A DNA stretch of 64,000 bases from Phallusia mammillata. Lineage: Eukaryota; Chordata; Ascidiacea; Phlebobranchia; Ascidiidae. The position numbers were made by a program, and so were the translations under genes. The stretch is taken from assembly GCA_003260075.1 (NCBI GenBank), contig QLIY01000208.1, positions 9,240-73,239 on the forward strand, read 5' to 3'. Below the pieces are notes generated by a model. The model was given only the letters and a program-made list of their open reading frames with translations. It made no database searches and was not told where the DNA came from. This document shows positions 57,201 to 64,000 of this stretch, one piece after another (the stretch's first letter is position 1; the number at the start of each line of letters is the position of its first letter).

Positions 57201-60200
57201 TTTGGATTTGACATCGAAATGACGCCACTCGCCAGCATGGTTGCATAAGCTTTCCCATTAACTTTTTTCACCCGGAACTCTAATGATAGCAAGTGTTTCC
57301 CTAATCTTTCTTAAAGTGCAGTGTCGTAATTACTTTGAACGTCAGTTGTGAAACCAAAATTGCATTACTGAATGTCATTTCCTGAGCGTCCTTCGCGTGA
57401 ATTTCCGGCTCTGGTTGCTGTGGTGTGACGGGTGTTTCGCATGTAGACTTAGAGTTTGCCGTTATAAAGCACCTTTTAACATAACACACTTATTGTTTAA
57501 AGTAAGCAGTTATAATGGACCTATTACAATAGTATTTCGAATCTGTGCTTACCAAGTATTTTCCAAAAAACTATTTCACATCCTAATTTGTTAAGGTTCC
57601 CGTCACAAAAATGTTTAAAAGTCAACAAAATGTCTAAACTGGTATTTTGATCGTTCTTATTGGCAATATACCACGGGGGTTCTCGGCAGTGCTGTGTCAC
57701 TGCTAACAAATTGTCTTCCAAGAAGTTTCATTTCTCATTCGCGAGGTCCCACCAGGGCTCATTTTCCTAGACCCAGGAGGAAGTTCAAAAATAGAGAAAC
57801 ATGATGTTTCTTATACGGACATGATCACGTAACTTGGTGACGTATTGTAGGGTTACAGTAGGTTTGAATGGAGTTGTTCAGAGAACACCGGGAAACAACT
57901 TCCGTTGAAAAGAAATGAAGCGGGTGAGTAAAAAACTAACCGGGCCGCTTTGATTCCATATACGGTGGAAACAAAATTTGGCACGTTGGGATCGTGTTAG
58001 AATCGAGTCTAAAACTGTCGAACGCATGATATGGCACAAAAAGCCCGGAATGACTTGATATCTGGACGTTGCTTGGATTACTGTCCCTAAAAATAGAACA
58101 ATTCTCTTTAAAGTTGGCCTATGATCCCAGTGACCTATGTACTTTGTAAAATGTAGGATACACTTCTTTTTAAAAACGAGTCAAAATATATTTAAAAATG
58201 GTTGACCTGCGATTTGCTTTGCTCTCGCTGGCCAATGGGCGTTTCTACTGGAGCTTAATTATCCGCTGATGGGTTTTTGTTGTAGTCACTCCACAATACT
58301 GATCAGACGCAAATGAGCTTTTTTGATATTTCATACTGGTCTGATATGCGACTCGTGTCAATGGGCGCTAAACGATTCGCCGGAAACAAGACTATATTTA
58401 GCTTTTGAAAACAGAATAAATGCCATTTGATTTATTGTCATTCGTCTGGTCGGAAGTTGGTAACAACACAGAAACTTTCTGCATTAAATCGAAAATTGTA
58501 TTCCCCACCGAAAGTTGCAGCATAAGTAAACGATCGCTGATGCGGCTACTAGCGCGTGCTGGCAATTCGTGGCCGGAAAATTGCCTTGGAATAATCGTTA
58601 CCTCCCCTTGCATAAGCTTTGGTGTATTCGCGGAAACCTGCGTGACATATTCTTTGTAATGCAGATAAACAAACGGAAACAATTCGGTTCAGACCAAAGT
58701 TCAGGGTGATTAGTACGATTTGCGTTTTATCAAAACCTTTGCCAAATCGCTGCGTTCGTGGTGCTCGTTCCACGGTAGCTGATGATTCGCACAAGCATTG
58801 TGTTTCACGAAATGCAAATTATTAGTGTAACGATGGGAAGCACTGTCGGAAGTGAAATGTAATTTTAAAGCGCATAGTTATTGATTGCAAATAGCACGAT
58901 GTTAATTTAAGGTCCGCTAATTGCTACAGGCGTCTCTGTCTGCTCAGCTATGTGGTTGCACTCAAACAAAGCAGGAAGCTGCCCCACCCCAAACATACTC
59001 AAGTGCAGTACTAGGATAAGTCCTTGGCAATCCCAAATTGCGAGAAGTTCCCCTTGGTTAATCATTTGACGGGCTTCTTCCTGAATTAAGGTGATTGTCG
59101 CCGTTTAACTACGAGATCAAGGGTTTTACGAGATGGCCTTTCAAATGTGGCGTTGGGCACTCGACGAAACTGCGTTTTCGTCGCCAGATAACCTTCAATA
59201 ATCGTGTAGCCGATGTCAAGTCGGTAACAGATTAACAACGTGCCGCCTGAAGGGTAAAATGGGCAATTACAAATTGGTACTTCGAGGTTAAAATTAACCA
59301 AGTTCTTGGTTGCCTCGTAGTAATGTTAACTGCAGTAGTTTGAGAGTCAGACACTCGACACAGGTGAAGGCGCGGGCTTCAGGAAAGAGCCCTTGGCTCC
59401 GGTATTCGGTAATGATATCACATTGTCGATTTTAATGCCATCTTATGCACGTGTTTTTGCGCCTAATCCGTGCAAGGCTGTTCTGCAAATTGTGGCTCCC
59501 AAACACGAGACAAGACTATTTTAAGCCGCATTCTTTGTTATGTTTGCCCGGTGTTTAAGTTCGCTTTAACATCCCTTGTGACTTATACTGACCTCAAGGG
59601 CAGGTTAATGTCACTGCAATGTTGCAAAACGGGTCCACGTTGCCGCTTTGGATAGAAAATATAATCAACGCACACACTGCGGTGTTAAGATAACCGATCT
59701 CGAATTTGGCGTAGGTCTGCAGTTTATAAATCGCCTGAAGGTGAGGTAAAGTTTTGGTTGCAGCTCGGGGCTGCCAATGCATTGCACAGCCCAAATAAAC
59801 GCTCCGAGATTTTGTTTAACGATCGTTGGCAGATTGAGAAAGTTTCGGGTTCCTGGTTCAATAAATGTCACCGAAGATTTTGATAAACATCATACTGAAC
59901 GACCCTCAAGGACTATACTTGTATCTGTGAAAGCTAACACAGTTATTTACCAAAGCAAACCTCTGATTGTCCACAAGATAACACTCATAAGGTTGCAAAA
60001 AATCAAGACTTGAAATTCCGTGCACCTGCTTCTCGTACCTTGAAAGAAAGTATTAGTGTGTCGTAAATTGCGGTATTGAACGTTGCCGAAGGCGCCGGTG
60101 CTTGTTTCCTGGTTTTGATACGCCGATATGATAACACACACACCTGCGACATGAACAAAAAGCACGACCTGCATATAGGGAACATACCGGTGGCTTCGGA

Positions 60201-63200
60201 TGTATATTTGGATCATTAGGCTTCTGGATTAGTGGTACATTGCAATTTCAAGGCATGTGTTAATAAAAACAGTTCGTTGAACCCGCGGACTTCTAAACGA
60301 ACGTAGCCGCGCTATCGTAAATTATTGCCATTACAAATTGCAATGGTTTTAACAAGCGAAGCGTATGTAAAGATCTCCTTAAGTTTCACGACGAGCTATC
60401 CATTAGAGCGCGGAACATTACGACTTCAATTAGTTAGCCTCGTTTTGTTACAGCACGAGCATATGAACAAACCCTAATTGCCTGGATTTCGTAGTAAGTT
60501 CAAGAGTTGGTACAACGAAGAGGTCACTAAAAAGCAGAAACTTTAAGCAATGACTTTGCCCTGTGCCAGAGAAGCTGAGTGAGCTCAGGAAAATAAGAAA
60601 GGCAGTTTAAGGCAAGTGTAAATTGCTGTTGTGGGCTATTTTGTCGCCTGAAAATGAAGATTGACCAGAGCCTTGTGGGCAGTATTATCCCATTTTCACA
60701 TCGTAACTGCAATCGCTTGGCAATCATCCAAAGTTGCAATTTCGTGGGCAGAAAAACTAGTTTTGTGACAACCAGCATGCTTGCCAAGTTTAGGTGGCGA
60801 GGACCTTGACACGAAACTTGTATGAAAAGAATTGTAATTTTTTTCAAACCGATAAAAGTTACTTGTTTGGTTTTGTTGTACTAAATGCAGAGAACAAACT
60901 ATGAACTTTAAGTCGAGCTCCTCCTCCGTGAGCGGGACTTTTTTGTGTTGTTGGTTTAAACACGAACCTTCGACAGAAAACCATCTTGACTAGTTTTGCA
61001 AGTCACATATTTGAGGTGACAACCTGATGCAAAAAAGCAAGCGGTTTCTCACGACGGTTTGGCGTCAGTCCTTCGATAACTGCCTATGTGTATGTGGGAA
61101 TTAATCGTCGGAAATCGAGTTGTCTCACCCTAATAATTAGTTCCAATTGTTGAAAGTTCGACCATAATTGTCCTTGACTTTGACTAGCCTTCCACGAAAT
61201 TCCGAGTTTACGGTCTGAACGCTTAAATTCCTGTCCCAACGCAAAAATCAAACCTCTTACCTGCAAATGCCAAATTTGTGATATTTTCAATCAATTGGCC
61301 ATTTTCCTGTTGAAATGCAATAAGTACCCTCTTATTGGTTTATTAATTGTTTAGTGGTGTAGGTAAATGTGCGCGATGCACAATTAGAAACATTCTCATT
61401 GGCAGGATCGATTCGTTTTTCGCCGCAAGGACTTTATTATTGTTTACAGCAACGTGACAAGCAGAGTGAGCGTTTTACGCCGATGTCAAGGCCTATCATA
61501 TCCATTTCAAGGTCAAAACCTATAATAGCCAGTTGCAGTTGCAGTTGCCGTTAGCCAGTGTCAGCGTTAAGAAAATGTAGACTTCAAGTTGCTTCGTTGT
61601 GCAAAAAGCATTTAGTTTGAAAGAAAGCTGATAGTCTGTTTGTACAAAAAAACCTTACACTTACTGGATCAAAAACTTCTGCTTCTGTTCCTTCTTTTGG
61701 CTTTGTCAGGTATTGCGACTGTCCTGTTCTGTTCTTCAATGTCAAAACTTTCATGATTTTGAATAGAAAATTTATTGACAAGAACTTGCGCTAAAACTGT
61801 TTGTTGACGCAAGCAAACGTGATAAGTAAACATGGAACACGACTGAAGATTGGTGAAAAATCAAAATAAGGTCAATCAAATGCCTAATGATTGCAATAAA
61901 TGTCTTATAACATGTGTGACATCATTTAGTTCAGACGCAGGTCATATAGTTTGGAATAAATGGCGTAGTGCAAAAGCTGTAATGGAAGTTTTGTTTGTAC
62001 TGTTAGTTTGTTTTGTATGTATAAAATGCAAAAAGCTAACCGCCTTGTGTGAATAAAAATATATCACAACATTTGCATCTCTTGTCGTAAATTTGTATTT
62101 ATGTTTAAATTACCGGTGAGATGGTGGTAAATTTAACACACTTGTGAAGCAGCTAATTGTTAAACGTATCAAAATGACATTAAGGCAGCCTGGTTCGTGC
62201 TCGAATAAAATACAACCGTAATACATCTTGGCCAGTGTGTGGTGCCTCTTCTGCGAATTTTGCAGAAAGTTACATGCTTTGTTGCCACAAGCACGACCCA
62301 CCTTCACGATAAACATCTAACTGGGGATTTACATGGGTCAGTGAGACGGAAATCATAAGTTCTATTGTGTCACGAAATACGTTTCTATGAAAGAGTTGGC
62401 TAGGGCTTTATCGCGGATGCTTGGACTGGGCACACATTTCGCAGCTTGTCAAAGTGACATTTCTTTCATAAACGTTTGCGGTCGCAAGTTTCAACCTTTC
62501 AGTTTCAAAAGACAAAGAGTCAGGTGGTGGTTGAAGTGACCCACACCCCGCTGTAATGTTAATCCTTCTTAGGAACTGTCAGTGCAGTCGGTCGCTAACG
62601 CGTACCATGGGATTAGTCCGGCAACGAAAAAGCAAGAAGTTTGGCCGTAGTACATAGGCCATCACCGGCCACTCCTCGTAACGGCCATTCAGGTCGCTAA
62701 GTGGACCTAGGTTAGGAAGCATACGCGGTAATTGCCGATTAATGGGTCATGTTCAAGGAACGAATCAAAAAAGCTGTGGTCGCCGCGTAACAACCAGAGA
62801 AGCAACATGAGTTATGTTCAGTATAAGACGCCGGTTGGATCTGATCTTTTTGCAGCACATTTGTAATACTGGCAAAGTACGAACCGAAAAGCAGGCTTGT
62901 GTTGCAAATGTTGCCATATAAAGTTCGGTCTCCCATTGGGAAACTAAAGCATTGCATCATAAATCGCCGGGCGCGTGGCAGAAAACTAATGTATCCTCTC
63001 ACAAAATCGCCAAAATGACGTAGCTCATCTCAACTGACGTAATCATCAAGATGCCGTTTTTGGAACAGCTTTGGCTGTGACCGACCACTTGTTATTGCAC
63101 AAGTGGCAAACGCAAATCTGTACGTGGTGAGAAAAGAATTCGACGCGCTACGAAAATAAAACTCGCTTACATCGATCACAGTAACAAACATGTAAATTAA

Positions 63201-64000
63201 ATCAAGTCAATTACGTCTGCACTGCACCTGTTTGTTTCTGTTCTCTTCGCCTGTGCTTGTACAAAACAAGGCATGCAATTATCAGCAAACTAAGGCATAA
63301 GTTGCGTGGTAAATGTCACCAAACGGTGACAAACGTTGTCGTGACCAGAACGGCCCAACAAACGCGACGTAATGGAATAAAATGTTGGAGTTGAGGTCAT
63401 AGCAACCGTGTTTTTACTCGCAAATTTTTGTGCCCTTTTACGGTGTGAAAAGCGTAATGTTTTAGTTCCCGGTTGGAAAGATCGTGAAGTTCGATGTATG
63501 ATAGGAAATAGCGACACTGCACGACCGAGAGGAAGCAACAAAGTCGTGTGTAATATAAATAAAGGCCTCAGCGCGTTTTCTCTCAGTTGCTTTCGGTCAT
63601 CACCAGTTGTTTTATGAATGGTAACCGCTACATGAGAATGGCAGTTTTGTTGTATTTTTTGCCATGACTCAAGATATTTTTCTTGGGAATTCCCAGCATA
63701 GGATCTCAACAGAAACAGGAGAAAACGCGAGATTGTGCGGGAACTTCACGTGTGCAGTCAAGGTCAAAAATGACAATTCTCGACTCTTCAATCCTGTAAT
63801 GCTCCGCATTATGGAGCGTATTCCTCAAGTCTTTGCCTAATGTGTCTGACGTAATGCGGCTGTGCGCCTGAAGGCACGAACGCACGCTTCTTCGCGACTT
63901 CTTATTTTTTCTGCAATACGCGGCAGAAGTTTATAAGAGCCACGCTGGAGAAGATGGGCAGAGCAGTTAGCTTTTAAGGCTTGCCTCGGTATCTCATTTG

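Larger units (their letters stand above)
47450..64000. other. ~16.5 kb without a supported gene
   Basis: I found no open frame with a recognisable domain, no chain of exons in consistent phase, and no tRNA or snRNA gene. All open frames are short (the longest is about 140 codons, at 63290-63709 on the minus strand) and look random. It holds three MITE-like repeats (49032, 49679, 53921) and a 17-base A run at 51062-51078, and is otherwise complex, non-repetitive sequence. Confidence 0.6.

Overview
The window is animal nuclear DNA, most likely from an ascidian tunicate of the Ciona type. This rests on five intron-rich genes with animal-specific architectures, many introns of only about 60 to 100 bases, an AT-rich background, a vasa helicase with CCHC zinc knuckles (known from Ciona vasa homologues), and 3' splice-site-like sequences just upstream of the start codons, as expected where mRNAs receive a trans-spliced leader. 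The species is inferred. No prokaryotic, viral or CRISPR features were seen.

Layout: (1) 1-1113, degenerate hAT-like repeats. (2) 1131-5733 (+), a PAIP1-type translation factor with a PABP-binding PAM2 motif, a MIF4G domain and an acidic tail, in ten coding exons. (3) 8034-16436 (+), vasa/DDX4, 27 exons as read, with seven CCHC zinc knuckles on phase-1/phase-1 exons followed by a complete DEAD-box core. (4) 17722-20444 (-), a PG-rich repeat (SHIPPO) protein resembling the CIMAP2/LEXM family, ten exons, convergent with vasa. (5) 21217-45172 (+), dihydropyrimidine dehydrogenase (DPYD), 20 exons read; one exon of the FAD domain is missing and probably lies in the 761-base N gap at 27220-27980. 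(6) 45817-47174 (+), CFAP68 (C11orf1), four exons. (7) 47175-64000, about 17 kb with no gene I can support.

Exons were joined by hand using GT-AG (twice GC-AG) sites, continuous reading phase and family similarity. Every junction except the one spanning the N gap keeps the frame. The genes are not an operon or a pathway. PAIP1 and vasa both bear on mRNA translation or germline RNA, the PG-rich protein and CFAP68 are ciliary or sperm-tail proteins, and DPYD is pyrimidine catabolism.

Two themes run through the non-coding DNA. Introns and flanks carry many small non-autonomous hAT-like elements, six of them with 7/8 or 8/8 target-site duplications. Several local duplications are also separated by C or G runs of 10-11 bases. 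I suspect many of these are assembly joins between allelic copies, and one duplicated vasa exon beside a single N may have the same cause.
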